The position numbers and the translations under genes were made by a program. This document shows positions 8,343 to 18,833 of a stretch of 64,000 nt of DNA, piece by piece. The notes beneath the pieces were generated by a model that saw only the letters and a program-made list of their open reading frames with translations, was not told where the DNA came from and ran no database searches. The stretch spans positions 330,067 through 394,066 of the forward strand of contig NZ_JACMYH010000004.1 in the NCBI RefSeq assembly GCF_014235765.1, read 5' to 3'. Within the stretch, counting starts at the first letter, position 1; each line of letters starts with the position of its first letter. This stretch comes from Pseudomonas baltica (GTDB lineage Bacteria > Pseudomonadota > Gammaproteobacteria > Pseudomonadales > Pseudomonadaceae).

Positions 8343-10148
8343 ATGCCTGAGTACAAGGCCCCCTTGCGTGATATTCGCTTCGTCCGCGACGAGTTGCTCG
8401 GCTACGAAGCGCACTATCAAAGCCTGCCCGGCTGCCAGGATGCGACCCCGGACATGGTCGATGCCATCCTCGAAGAAGGCGCCAAGTTCTGCGAACAGGT
8501 ACTGGCTCCGCTGAACCGTGTGGGCGACATCGAAGGCTGCACCTGGAGCGAAGACGGCGTGAAGACGCCGACCGGCTTCAAGCAGGCCTACAAACAGTTC
8601 GTCGAAGGCGGCTGGCCAAGCCTGGCCCACGACGTCGAACACGGTGGCCAGGGCCTGCCCGAATCCCTCGGTCTGGCGGTGAGCGAGATGATCGGCAGCG
8701 CCAACTGGTCGTGGGGCATGTACCCCGGCCTGTCCCACGGCGCCATGAACACCATTTCCGCTCACGGCACGCCCGAGCAGCAAGAGGCTTACCTGACCAA
8801 GCTGGTGTCCGGCGAGTGGACCGGCACCATGTGCCTGACCGAACCACACTGCGGCACCGACCTGGGCATGCTGCGCACCAAGGCCGAACCCCAGGCAGAC
8901 GGCAGCTATGCAATCAGCGGCACGAAGATCTTCATTTCTGCCGGCGAACACGACATGGCCGACAACATCGTGCACATCGTGCTGGCACGCCTGCCCGATG
9001 CACCGGCCGGCACCAAGGGCATCTCGCTGTTCATCGTGCCCAAGTTCCTGCCTGACAGCGATGGCGCGATCGGCGCGCGCAATGCGGTGAGCTGTGGCTC
9101 GCTGGAACACAAGATGGGCATTCACGGCAACGCCACCTGCGTGATGAACTTCGACAGCGCCACCGGCTACCTGATCGGCCCCGCCAACAAGGGCCTGAAC
9201 TGCATGTTCACCTTCATGAACACGGCACGCCTGGGCACTGCCCTGCAGGGTCTGGCCCATGCCGAAGTCGCGTTCCAGGGTGGCCTGCGCTATGCCCGCG
9301 ATCGCCTGCAGATGCGCTCGCTGACCGGCCCCAAGGCGCCCGACAAGGCTGCCGACCCGATCATCGTGCACCCGGACGTACGGCGCATGCTGTTGACCAT
9401 CAAGGCCTTCGCCGAAGGCACGCGGGCCATGGTCTATTTCACCGCCAAGCTGGTGGACGTGCTCAAGTTCAGCCAGGACGAAGAAGAGCGCAAGCGCGCC
9501 GATGCCCTGCTGGCGTTCATGACGCCGATAGCCAAGGCGTTCATGACCGAAGTCGGTTTCGAGGCCGCCAACCACGGCGTGCAGATCTACGGTGGGCACG
9601 GTTTCATTGCCGAGTGGGGCATGGAGCAGAACGTGCGCGACAGCCGCATTTCCATGCTGTACGAAGGCACCACCGGCATCCAGGCACTCGACTTGCTGGG
9701 GCGCAAGGTGCTCATGACCCAGGGCGAGGCCCTCAAGGGCTTTACCCGGATCGTGCACAAGTTCTGCCAGGCCAACGAAGGCAACGAAGCCGTTGCCGAG
9801 TTCGTTACACCCCTGGCGCAGTTGAACAAGGAGTGGGGCGAGCTGACCATGAAGGTTGGCATGGCCGCCATGAAGGATCGCGAAGAAGTCGGCGCAGCCT
9901 CGGTCGATTACGTGATGTATTCGGGTTACGCCTGCCTGGCCTATTTCTGGGCCGACATGGCTCGTGTGGCAGCGCAGAAGCTGGCTGAAGGCACGGGCGA
10001 TGCCGCGTTCTACACGGCCAAGCTGCAAACGGCGCGCTTCTACTTCCAGCGCATCCTGCCGCGCACCCGCACTCACGTTGCCGCCATGCTCTCGGGCGCG
10101 GCCAACCTGATGGACATGGACGAAGCGCACTTCGACCTGTCCTACTGA
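8343..10148 (+). CDS. Acyl-CoA dehydrogenase, large FadE type (PA0506-like)
   Basis: FAD-dependent acyl-CoA dehydrogenase (601 aa) for the first step of fatty-acid beta-oxidation. It is about 200 residues longer than the classic form because of the C-terminal acetyl-CoA-dehydrogenase-like extension. Visible are [15 protein letters not shown] (substrate/FAD binding), [14 protein letters not shown] and the catalytic glutamate region [14 protein letters not shown] near residue 440. In P. aeruginosa the PsrA-controlled PA0506 occupies this position beside bio, and I recall it acting on long chains. The PsrA box upstream here supports the same regulation. Electrons should pass to EtfAB, which is not in the window. 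Confidence 0.93.
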   Translation: MPEYKAPLRDIRFVRDELLGYEAHYQSLPGCQDATPDMVDAILEEGAKFCEQVLAPLNRVGDIEGCTWSEDGVKTPTGFKQAYKQFVEGGWPSLAHDVEHGGQGLPESLGLAVSEMIGSANWSWGMYPGLSHGAMNTISAHGTPEQQEAYLTKLVSGEWTGTMCLTEPHCGTDLGMLRTKAEPQADGSYAISGTKIFISAGEHDMADNIVHIVLARLPDAPAGTKGISLFIVPKFLPDSDGAIGARNAVSCGSLEHKMGIHGNATCVMNFDSATGYLIGPANKGLNCMFTFMNTARLGTALQGLAHAEVAFQGGLRYARDRLQMRSLTGPKAPDKAADPIIVHPDVRRMLLTIKAFAEGTRAMVYFTAKLVDVLKFSQDEEERKRADALLAFMTPIAKAFMTEVGFEAANHGVQIYGGHGFIAEWGMEQNVRDSRISMLYEGTTGIQALDLLGRKVLMTQGEALKGFTRIVHKFCQANEGNEAVAEFVTPLAQLNKEWGELTMKVGMAAMKDREEVGAASVDYVMYSGYACLAYFWADMARVAAQKLAEGTGDAAFYTAKLQTARFYFQRILPRTRTHVAAMLSGAANLMDMDEAHFDLSY

Positions 10149-10163
10149 CAGGTACGCCAACCA

Positions 10164-10205
10164 GCCGGGCGGCGCGCGTCTTGCCGAGCGCGCCACCCGG
10201 CTTTC
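10164..10205 (+). terminator. Hairpin between the two acyl-CoA dehydrogenase genes
   Basis: Arms 10164-10178 and 10189-10203 pair at 14 of 15 positions around a 10-nt loop and are followed by a few T residues. It may end or attenuate transcription from the PsrA-controlled promoter before the second gene, or protect the upstream mRNA. The short T-tract makes strong termination uncertain. Confidence 0.5.
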
Positions 10206-10238
10206 GAACCTCAGCCCTCGAATTTCTGCGAGTCAGCC

Positions 10239-12014
10239 ATGGCGGATTACAAAGCTCCCCTGCGCGATATGCGCTTTGTTCTGAACGAAGTATTCGACGT
10301 TGCCAGCCACTGGGCGCAGCTGCCGGGCCTGGCCGACAGCGTCGATGTCGACACCATGGAGGCCATTCTCGAGGAGGCCGGCAAGGTCACCGCCCAGGCC
10401 ATCGCGCCCTTGAGCCGGGCGGCCGATGAAGAGGGCTGCCACTGGCGCGATACCGCGGTGACCACTCCGGCTGGGTTCATCCAGGCCTATCGGACCTACG
10501 CCGAGGGTGGCTGGGTCGGCGTGGGTGGCGAACCTGCCCACGGTGGCATGGGCATGCCCAAGGTGATTTCGGCGCAGGTCGAGGAAATGGTCAACTCGGC
10601 CAGCCTGGCGTTCGGCCTGTACCCGATGCTGACTGCCGGTGCCTGCCTGTCCATCAACGCCCATGCCAGTGAAGAGCTGAAACGCACCTACCTGCCCAAG
10701 ATGTATGCCGGGACCTGGGCCGGCTCCATGTGCCTGACCGAAGCCCATGCGGGTACCGATCTGGGCCTGATCCGCACGCGTGCCGAACCGCAGGCAGACG
10801 GCAGCTACAAGGTCAGCGGGACGAAAATCTTCATCACCGGCGGCGAACACGACCTGACCGAGAACATCATTCATCTGGTGTTGGCCAAGCTTCCCGACGC
10901 ACCGCCCGGCCCCAAGGGCATCTCGCTGCTGCTGGTGCCCAAGTTCATGGTCGATGCCGACGGTAACCTGGGCGCGCGCAACGCGGTGTCCTGCGGTTCC
11001 ATCGAACACAAGATGGGCATCCAGGCGTCGGCCACCTGCGTGATGAACTTCGATGGCGCCACCGGTTACCTGGTCGGCGAGGCCAACAAGGGCCTGGCGG
11101 CCATGTTCACCATGATGAACTACGAGCGTCTGGGCGTAGGCATTCAGGGCCTGGCGTCGGCCGAGCGCTCCTATCAGAACGCTGTGGAGTACGCCCGTGA
11201 CCGGCTGCAGAGCCGTTCGCCCACCGGGGCCATGCAGGCCGACAAGATGGCCGACCCGATCATCGTCCACCCGGACGTGCGGCGCATGCTGCTGACCATG
11301 AAAGCCTGCAATGAAGGCGGGCGGGCGTTCTCCACCTACGTGGCGCTGCAGTTGGACACCGCCAAGTACAGCGAAGAGCCGGCCACGCGCAAGCGCGCCG
11401 AAGACATGGTGGCTTTGCTGACTCCGGTGGCCAAGGCCTTCCTGACCGACCTGGGCCTGGAAACCACGGTGCATGGCCAGCAGGTATTCGGTGGCCACGG
11501 CTATATCCGCGAATGGGGCCAGGAGCAGTTGGTCCGCGATGTGCGCATTACCCAGATCTACGAGGGCACCAACGGCATCCAGGCACTGGACCTGATGGGC
11601 CGCAAGGTGGTGGGCAACGGTGGTGCGTTCTATCAGCTGTTTTCCGACGAAGTGCGTGCCTACGCCGCCCAGGCCGATGCCGCGTTGCAGGAGTTCGCCC
11701 AGCCGCTGATTCACGCGCTGGATCGCTTGGACGCCTTGACGGCAGGGGTTCTGGACCGCGCCGCGAACGATCCGGGCGAGATCGGCGCCGCATCGGTCGA
11801 GTACCTGCAGGCCTTTGGTTACACCGCCTACGCCTACATGTGGACGAGAATGGCGGCGGCCGCGCTGGGCAGGCAGGACGAGGCGTTTTATGCCAGCAAA
11901 CTGGGCACGGCGCGCTTTTATTTCGCCCGGTTGTTGCCGCGGATCCACTCGCTGGCGGCTGCCGTCGATGCCGGCAGCGCGTCACTGTTTCTGTTGGATG
12001 AGGAGCAATTCTGA
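10239..12014 (+). CDS. Second large acyl-CoA dehydrogenase (PA0508-like)
   Basis: A 591-residue paralogue of the preceding gene with the same domain order. Both begin with near-identical segments (ADYKAPLRDMRFVLNE here). GSMCLTEAHAGTDLG, FGGHGYIREWGQEQ and the catalytic YEGTNGIQALDLMG (near residue 440) are present. The pair probably arose by tandem duplication and divided chain-length ranges; I recall the P. aeruginosa counterpart favouring medium-length chains. It lies 90 nt downstream of the first copy behind a hairpin. The RsmY-type sRNA follows after its stop codon. Confidence 0.92.
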   Translation: MADYKAPLRDMRFVLNEVFDVASHWAQLPGLADSVDVDTMEAILEEAGKVTAQAIAPLSRAADEEGCHWRDTAVTTPAGFIQAYRTYAEGGWVGVGGEPAHGGMGMPKVISAQVEEMVNSASLAFGLYPMLTAGACLSINAHASEELKRTYLPKMYAGTWAGSMCLTEAHAGTDLGLIRTRAEPQADGSYKVSGTKIFITGGEHDLTENIIHLVLAKLPDAPPGPKGISLLLVPKFMVDADGNLGARNAVSCGSIEHKMGIQASATCVMNFDGATGYLVGEANKGLAAMFTMMNYERLGVGIQGLASAERSYQNAVEYARDRLQSRSPTGAMQADKMADPIIVHPDVRRMLLTMKACNEGGRAFSTYVALQLDTAKYSEEPATRKRAEDMVALLTPVAKAFLTDLGLETTVHGQQVFGGHGYIREWGQEQLVRDVRITQIYEGTNGIQALDLMGRKVVGNGGAFYQLFSDEVRAYAAQADAALQEFAQPLIHALDRLDALTAGVLDRAANDPGEIGAASVEYLQAFGYTAYAYMWTRMAAAALGRQDEAFYASKLGTARFYFARLLPRIHSLAAAVDAGSASLFLLDEEQF

Positions 12015-12017
12015 CGA

Positions 12018-12035
12018 TGTAAGCTTTGGCTTACA
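12018..12035 (+). promoter_or_regulatory. GacA box (upstream activating sequence of rsmY)
   Basis: TGTAAG-CTTTGG-CTTACA is a perfect palindrome and matches the GacA-dependent upstream activating sequence TGTAAG-N6-CTTACA of Pseudomonas rsm sRNA genes. It lies inside a 9-bp stem with a 4-nt loop (12016-12037). Its centre is about 64 nt before the predicted sRNA start, the distance expected for rsmY. Confidence 0.9.
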
Positions 12036-12090
12036 TCACGTGGTGTCTTTGAGCTATATCCACGGATTGGATCCACAGTTAATCTTCACT

Positions 12091-12219
12091 CCAAGGACGT
12101 TGCGCAGGATGCGCCTAGATATAACAAGGACACGTAGGATTTCTGCCAGGATGGCGGACGGAAATGGATGTCATGGGAAACAGTCTGCAAAACCCCGCTT
12201 CGGCGGGGTTTTCTTTTTT
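12091..12219 (+). ncRNA. rsmY: RsmY-type small regulatory RNA
   Basis: An sRNA of about 125 nt that should titrate RsmA/RsmE (CsrA-type) translational repressors as the output of the GacS/GacA system. It holds nine GGA triplets. Two sit in hairpin loops: GCGC-AGGAT-GCGC (12102-12114) and GCC-AGGAT-GGC (about 12145-12155). The 5' part AAGGACGTTGCGCAGGA resembles the RsmY 5' end. A -10-like TTAATC (12079-12084) precedes it, and the RNA ends in a strong rho-independent terminator. The exact 5' end is inferred. The rsmX and rsmZ names are less likely given the 5' similarity and the GacA-box distance. Confidence 0.88.
12189..12219 (+). terminator. Rho-independent terminator of rsmY
   Basis: AAAACCCCGC, loop TTCG and GCGGGGTTTT form a perfect 10-bp stem, followed by CTTTTTT. 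Confidence 0.95.
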
Positions 12220-12236
12220 CCGCTCCCGAATAATTT

Positions 12237-12716
12237 CCCCTGTAGCAGCGGCGCAAGCCGCGTCACCCACTGCGCGGTACACCTGACCCACTGCATCAAG
12301 GCCGGACGCGGCTCGCGCCGCTGCTACAGGAACGCGTGGGGCTCATTACGGGCTGCGCGACCCCTGTAGCAGCGGCGCACGCCGCGTCACTGGCGAAGCG
12401 ATACACCTGACACTCCGCATCGACGTCGGACGCGGCTCGCGCCGCTGCTACAGGAACGCGTGGGGCTCATTATGGGCTGCGCGACCCGTGTAGCAGCGGC
12501 GCAAGCCGCGTCACTGGCGACGCGATACACCTGACACCCCGCTTCGACGCCGGACGCGGCTCGCGCCGCTGCTACAGGAACGCGTGGGGCTCATTACGGG
12601 CTGCGCGCGCCCTGTAGCAGCGGCGCAAGCCGCGTCACTGGCGACGCGATACACCTGACACCCCGCTTCGACGCCGGACGCGGCTCACACACCCCCTGTG
12701 GCAGCGGCGCGTCAGG
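12237..12716. repeat. Tandem REPIN array, 124-bp period, four copies plus a fragment
   Basis: The TGTAGC of each copy starts at 12241, 12365, 12489 and 12613, exactly 124 nt apart. Each full unit holds two REP palindromes in inverted orientation (GTAGCAGCGGCGCAAGCCGC and its complement-type partner ending GCCGCTGCTACAGG), then a shared linker of about 30 nt (AACGCGTGGGGCTCATTACG). The fourth unit loses its second REP. A fifth REP fragment (12697 on) runs into the tolC stop codon. No other feature was seen in this gap. Confidence 0.95.
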
Positions 12717-14174
12717 TCATGGTTTCGCTGGCGGCTTGAGCAGCGCTTCGGCCGCTTTGGCCAGGTCTGGCGGGAGGAAATCCCGGTCCGGGTTGTAATC
12801 GGCCTTGAGGAATCGTGTCAGGTCCTGCAGGTCGCCGGGGCTCAGAATGCCCGCCGCCTGCTTGAGCCGCAGGTTGTCGAGAATGTAGTCATAGCGGGTG
12901 TTGTTGTAGTCGCGCACCGAGCTGTACAGCTGGCGCTGCGCATCGAGCACGTCGACGATGTTGCGCGTTCCCACCTGATAGCCGATTTCCGTGGCCAGCA
13001 CCGAGCTCTGGTTGGAGATGATCGACTGCTTGCGCGCCTGCACCTGCTCGACATCGGTGTTCACCGCGCGGTGCAGGTTGCGGGTGTTCTCCACCACCTG
13101 TCGGCGCAGGCTTTCACGCTGCTGCTCACTTTGCGTGAGCCGCGCATAGGCCTCACGGACCTGCGAACTGGTCAAACCGCCGCTGTAGATCGGAATGTTC
13201 AACTGCACCCCGATGCTGCGCTGCGACACGTCGCTGCCATAGCTCACGCCCGGCAGATTGGAAGGATTGCTGAAACCCAGATTGTCGTTGTCACCCTTCT
13301 GGTATTGCGCCACCGCATCCACCGTGGGCGCATGCCCGGCCTTGCGCTGGCGCAAGGTCTGCTCGGCAGCTTCCACGGCGTAGTTGCTGGCCAGCAGATC
13401 GAGGTTCTGCCGGGAAGCGGTGTCGACCCACGCACTCGCGTCGTTGGGCATCGGCGCCAGCACCGGCAAGGTGTGAACGATACCCTGGATCGAATTGTAT
13501 TCGCGGTTGGTCAGCGTGATCAGGGCCTGGAAGGCGTCGTCGACCTGACGTTGGGCGATGATTCGATTGGCCCGGGCGGTGTCGTAGCTGGCCTGGGATT
13601 GCAGGGTGTCGGTCTTGTCGGACAGACCGACGTTGAAACGCTCCTGCGACTGATCGAGCTGGCGCCGGAAAGCATTCTCTTCGGCACGCGCGGTGGCCAG
13701 ATTGTCCTGCGCGCGCAGCACCGAGAAATAAGCCTGGGCGCTCTGCAGAATCAGGTTCTGCTCGGTGGCCGACAGCTGCACGGCCGCCTGCTCGTCGACC
13801 GCCTTGGCGGCCTTGAGCTGGAACCAGCGGTCGGCGCGGAACAGCGGCTGGCTCAACTGCGCCCGGTAGGAATTGCCGCTGCGGTTGTACACCGCCGACG
13901 GCTGGTCCAGCGCCGTGCGGGTATCGTTGATGTCATAGCCCGCCGACAGGTTGGGCAGCAAGCCGGCCCGCGCCTGCGGCACGATTTCGCTTTGCGCGGC
14001 GTAGTCGGCCCGCGACGCGGCCAGATCGGCGTTGTTCAGCACCGCTTCCTGATAGACGCTGACCAGGTCGGTCATGCTCGCCAGCGGTGCCTGCTGCGCC
14101 AGGACCATGCCTGGAATGGCACCGGACACGGCCAGGGCGAGGGCCGTTGCCGAGGGAAATCTACTGCGCAGCAT
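12717..14174 (-). CDS. tolC: TolC-family outer membrane efflux protein
   Basis: Outer-membrane channel subunit (485 aa) that forms the exit duct of type I secretion and RND/ABC efflux systems. A signal peptide spans about residues 1-27 (ALALAVSGAIPGMVLAQQ). Two OEP repeats follow (about 45-230 and 255-450), with the typical VGTRNIVDVLDAQRQLY near residue 370. The start at 14174 is chosen because upstream codons lack a signal sequence. It is divergent from thiC as in other pseudomonads (P. aeruginosa OpmH position). The 3' end touches the REPIN array. Confidence 0.93.
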   Translation of the reverse strand: MLRSRFPSATALALAVSGAIPGMVLAQQAPLASMTDLVSVYQEAVLNNADLAASRADYAAQSEIVPQARAGLLPNLSAGYDINDTRTALDQPSAVYNRSGNSYRAQLSQPLFRADRWFQLKAAKAVDEQAAVQLSATEQNLILQSAQAYFSVLRAQDNLATARAEENAFRRQLDQSQERFNVGLSDKTDTLQSQASYDTARANRIIAQRQVDDAFQALITLTNREYNSIQGIVHTLPVLAPMPNDASAWVDTASRQNLDLLASNYAVEAAEQTLRQRKAGHAPTVDAVAQYQKGDNDNLGFSNPSNLPGVSYGSDVSQRSIGVQLNIPIYSGGLTSSQVREAYARLTQSEQQRESLRRQVVENTRNLHRAVNTDVEQVQARKQSIISNQSSVLATEIGYQVGTRNIVDVLDAQRQLYSSVRDYNNTRYDYILDNLRLKQAAGILSPGDLQDLTRFLKADYNPDRDFLPPDLAKAAEALLKPPAKP

Positions 14175-14240
14175 GGGGCAATCCTTGGTCTGAAAGCTGG
14201 GTCTGGGCATCAGCTGTGAAAATAGGCGTGGGGCAGGGCG

Positions 14241-14269
14241 AGTGTAGAGCGCGACGCGCTGCACAACAA
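14241..14269 (-). promoter_or_regulatory. Putative tolC promoter
   Basis: On the minus strand TTGTTG (14264-14269) and TACACT (14241-14246) are separated by 17 nt, about 65 nt before the tolC start. Confidence 0.6.
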
Positions 14270-14307
14270 TCCGGCGCAACGGCCAATATCAAGACCTGCA
14301 GGCGGAG

Positions 14308-14337
14308 TTGGCGTTCCGTGTGCGGGCCGTCTATGCT
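14308..14337 (+). promoter_or_regulatory. Putative thiC promoter
   Basis: TTGGCG (14308-14313), an 18-nt spacer and TATGCT (14332-14337) place the transcription start near 14344, just at the 5' edge of the TPP riboswitch. Confidence 0.6.
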
Positions 14338-14345
14338 GTGCACGT

Positions 14346-14435
14346 TCTTGTCGGGGTGCCTTGCTATGAGGCTGAGATCGGATAATCCGGATCCCGTTGA
14401 ACCTGATCAGGTTAACGCCTGCGTAGGGAACAAGA
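14346..14435 (+). ncRNA. TPP riboswitch (THI element) upstream of thiC
   Basis: Thiamine pyrophosphate-sensing aptamer. The closing stem pairs TCTTGT (14346) with ACAAGA (14430-14435). The conserved GGGGTGCC, CTGAGA and ACCTGATC...GCGTAGGGA blocks are all present in order. About 160 nt of leader lie between the aptamer and the thiC start. A CTCG/CGAG hairpin there (about 14439-14456) could belong to the expression platform. High TPP should switch off thiC. Confidence 0.95.
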
Positions 14436-14573
14436 TTTCTCGTCCTTTCGGCGAGTCCTCTTGTGCTTCGTCCGGGGTCTCGCGCATTTTCTGCACGGCA
14501 CCTCGCGTACAAGCACAGCATCCGTTCACAGGGTGCATCCGTGCCTTTCAGGTTCGCTCCGACATTCCCGTGA

Positions 14574-16502
<1,929 letters not shown>

Positions 16503-16512
16503 TCAGTATCTT

Positions 16513-16594
16513 CGGTGGTGCGGTTTTCGCGGCCGCTGACCGCTCCTGCGATCCCTCCGTAGGAGCGGTCAGCGGCCGCGAACCGGCACCACCG
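16513..16594. repeat. Long REP-type palindrome between thiC and cytX
   Basis: Perfect 22-nt inverted arms (16526-16547 and 16561-16582) surround a 13-nt loop. Outer segments CGGTGGTGC and GCACCACCG extend the pairing with small bulges. The core GTAGGAGCGGTCAGCGGCCG resembles P. putida-type REP elements and differs from the 12.2-kb family. It may stop transcription or stabilise thiC mRNA, but it has no T-tract. Confidence 0.8.
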
Positions 16595-16637
16595 ATGCCC
16601 CAACAACCTTCGACCCATTTCCACTCGAGCCCAGCCA

Positions 16638-17921
16638 TTGAAAACCTCCTATTCTCCCGATACTGCGGTGTCCGCCGCCCAGCGCGTGCTGGGCGGGCGC
16701 GACCTGTTCTCCCTGTGGTTTTCCCTGGGCGTGGGCCTCATGGTGCTCCAGACCGGCGCCCTGCTGGCGCCTGGCCTGGGCCTGGCCGGCGCACTGGCGG
16801 CGATCTTCCTGGGCACCCTGGTGGGTGTTTTGCTGCTCGCCTCGGTCGGCGTCATCGGCAGCGACACCGGCCTGTCCGCCATGGCCGCCCTGCGCCTGAC
16901 CCTGGGCCGCGGCGCCGGCAGCGTTCCGGCCTTGCTCAACCTGTTGCAACTGATCGGCTGGGGATCGTTCGAGATCATCGTCATGCGCGATGCGGCGAGC
17001 CTGCTGGGCACGCGCGCGTTCGGTGAGGGCAGCCTGGGCAGCAACCCCTGGCTGTGGACCGTGTTTTTCGGCGGCCTGGCGACACTGCTGGCGGTCACCG
17101 GACCGCTGACCTTCGTGCGCAAGGTGCTGCGCAAGTGGGGCATCTGGCTGCTGTTGGCAGCGTGCCTGTGGCTGACCTGGAATCTGTTCGCCAAGGCCGA
17201 CCTGACGACCCTGTGGAACACCGCTGGCGACGGTTCCATGGACCTGGCCACGGGCTTCGACATCGCCATCGCCATGCCCTTGTCGTGGCTGCCGCTGATT
17301 GCCGACTATTCGCGATTCGGCAAGCGCGCCAAAAGCGTGTTCGGCGGCACGGCCGTCGGGTTTTTCATAGGCAACTTCTGGTTGATGAGCCTGGGCGTCG
17401 CCTACACCCTGGCGTTCGCGCCCAGTGGCGAAGTCAATGCGCTGCTGCTGGCGTTGGCCGGGGCCGGCCTGGGTATACCGCTGTTGTTGATCCTGCTGGA
17501 CGAGACGGAGAACGCCTTCGCCGATATCCATTCGGCGGCGGTATCGACCAGCTTGCTGTCAGGGCTCAAGGTCGAACACCTGGCCTTGGCAATCGGCATG
17601 ATCTGCACGCTGATCGCCTGCCTGGCACCGCTGGCGCAGTACCAGAACTTCCTGCTGCTGATTGGCTCGGTGTTCGCGCCGCTGTTCGGCGTGGTGCTGA
17701 TGGACCACTTCGTGCTGCGCAGGCGTTCGGCGCAGGTCGAACCGCGCGCCGTGCACTGGAGTGCGCTGCTGGCCTGGCTTGGCGGCGTATGCCTGTACCA
17801 CGTGCTGGCCAATCTGTACCCGCAGATCGGCGCAACCCTGCCAGCGCTGCTGGTGGCCGGGTTGCTGTACTACCTGATCGAGCGAGTGCTCAACCGCGAC
17901 CCGGGAACAGCTCGGGCTTGA
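16638..17921 (+). CDS. cytX: Putative hydroxymethylpyrimidine transporter CytX
   Basis: Inner-membrane permease of the NCS1 cytosine/purine family (427 aa, about 12 hydrophobic segments). The N-terminal GGRDLFSLWFSLGVGLMVLQ and the central MPLSWLPLIADYSRFGK are family-like. The CytX subgroup is recognised by its association with thiamine genes, and here it lies directly after thiC, so it probably imports the pyrimidine precursor HMP. Substrate is inferred from context. Its last 32 nt overlap the convergent lipoprotein gene. Confidence 0.85.
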   Translation: MKTSYSPDTAVSAAQRVLGGRDLFSLWFSLGVGLMVLQTGALLAPGLGLAGALAAIFLGTLVGVLLLASVGVIGSDTGLSAMAALRLTLGRGAGSVPALLNLLQLIGWGSFEIIVMRDAASLLGTRAFGEGSLGSNPWLWTVFFGGLATLLAVTGPLTFVRKVLRKWGIWLLLAACLWLTWNLFAKADLTTLWNTAGDGSMDLATGFDIAIAMPLSWLPLIADYSRFGKRAKSVFGGTAVGFFIGNFWLMSLGVAYTLAFAPSGEVNALLLALAGAGLGIPLLLILLDETENAFADIHSAAVSTSLLSGLKVEHLALAIGMICTLIACLAPLAQYQNFLLLIGSVFAPLFGVVLMDHFVLRRRSAQVEPRAVHWSALLAWLGGVCLYHVLANLYPQIGATLPALLVAGLLYYLIERVLNRDPGTARA

Positions 17922-18636
17922 TCACGCCATTGAGGCGCGGGTAGGCGATCTTCACTTCCGGGTGGCCCATGGCGTAGGGGGCGATGCTGTACACATTGTA
18001 CTTGAGCACCACGCCCCCATAGGTCAGGGCAATGTTCGGCGTTTGCTGGAAGGGCCACTGGCGAATGAACTCGGCGTCCTTGTCCAGTTTGCTGGCGACC
18101 AGCCAGCCGCGGTGGGCTTCTTCGGCGGCCTGCCAGAACGCACGCTCCTGGCCTGGGACCAGCATGTCCTGCAAGGTCAGCTCGCGGTGTTCGCGGCGCG
18201 ACCAGTTGATGAAGCCGCGCCCGGGCATGCCATGGGCGCCGCCGGTCATGGCGTAGCTGGACAGCTCGACCACAACAATGCCGTCATGCTGTTCGCGTAC
18301 CTTGGCTTGCAGGTAGCTGCTGTAACGTGGCTGGGCCTCGCGCATGAACTGCTCTTCGTAAGCCTTCAGGGTCGCGGGCACGCGGGCGTCGGGGGTATTG
18401 ACGGTCATCTCGCGCAAGCGTTTGTCGATGGCTGCATCCAGGCCCGGCTCGTCGGGAAAGTGCACCACGTCGATGTTCACCAGCGGGCAATCCTGATTGT
18501 CGCAGCCAGGCTTGAGGTGCTCGAAAGCCTCGCGCTTGGTGTCCAGCGGCGCCCGGTAGTTGGGCTGGAAGAGGCTGGAGCAGGCACCCAGGGTCAGGGC
18601 GACGCAGGCCACGGAGGCGAACTTGAGAAACGACAT
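17890..18636 (-). CDS. DUF3298/DUF4163 (RsiV-like) lipoprotein
   Basis: A 248-residue predicted lipoprotein. The signal peptide MSFLKFASVACVALTLGACS ends in lipobox LGAC with Cys 19. The remainder resembles DUF3298/RsiV-type domains (SSYAMTGGAHGMPGRGFINW, LTLQDML, LTYGGVVLKYNVYSIAPYAMG), which occur in envelope proteins and in anti-sigma RsiV, where they bind lysozyme. No sigma gene is adjacent, so an anti-sigma role is not supported. Function unknown. Confidence 0.85.
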   Translation of the reverse strand: MSFLKFASVACVALTLGACSSLFQPNYRAPLDTKREAFEHLKPGCDNQDCPLVNIDVVHFPDEPGLDAAIDKRLREMTVNTPDARVPATLKAYEEQFMREAQPRYSSYLQAKVREQHDGIVVVELSSYAMTGGAHGMPGRGFINWSRREHRELTLQDMLVPGQERAFWQAAEEAHRGWLVASKLDKDAEFIRQWPFQQTPNIALTYGGVVLKYNVYSIAPYAMGHPEVKIAYPRLNGVIKPELFPGRG

Positions 18637-18833
18637 GAGGGTCCTTGGCGGGTAATGGAATTATCGTGGTTGGACTGTCGGTCGAACCGTCGGTTCGCCA
18701 GTTGCGCAATCTTAATGCCTGCTCGCCCAACCGCCTATCCCGAGGCGCGCGGCTTCACCTCAAAGGGGCTGCAATACGGGCCCATCGCGGTTAGGATGGC
18801 CCCATGCTGCATGCACGAGTAAGAGGTTTTTCC

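Noticed and set aside
12237..12716. CRISPR-like array from the regular repeats
   Set aside because: The 124-bp step, palindromic REP cores and near-identical linkers are REPIN features. There are no variable spacers of 30-40 nt and no cas genes.
16513..16594. Rho-independent terminator of thiC
   Set aside because: No T-tract follows either arm, and the core matches REP-type palindromes better.
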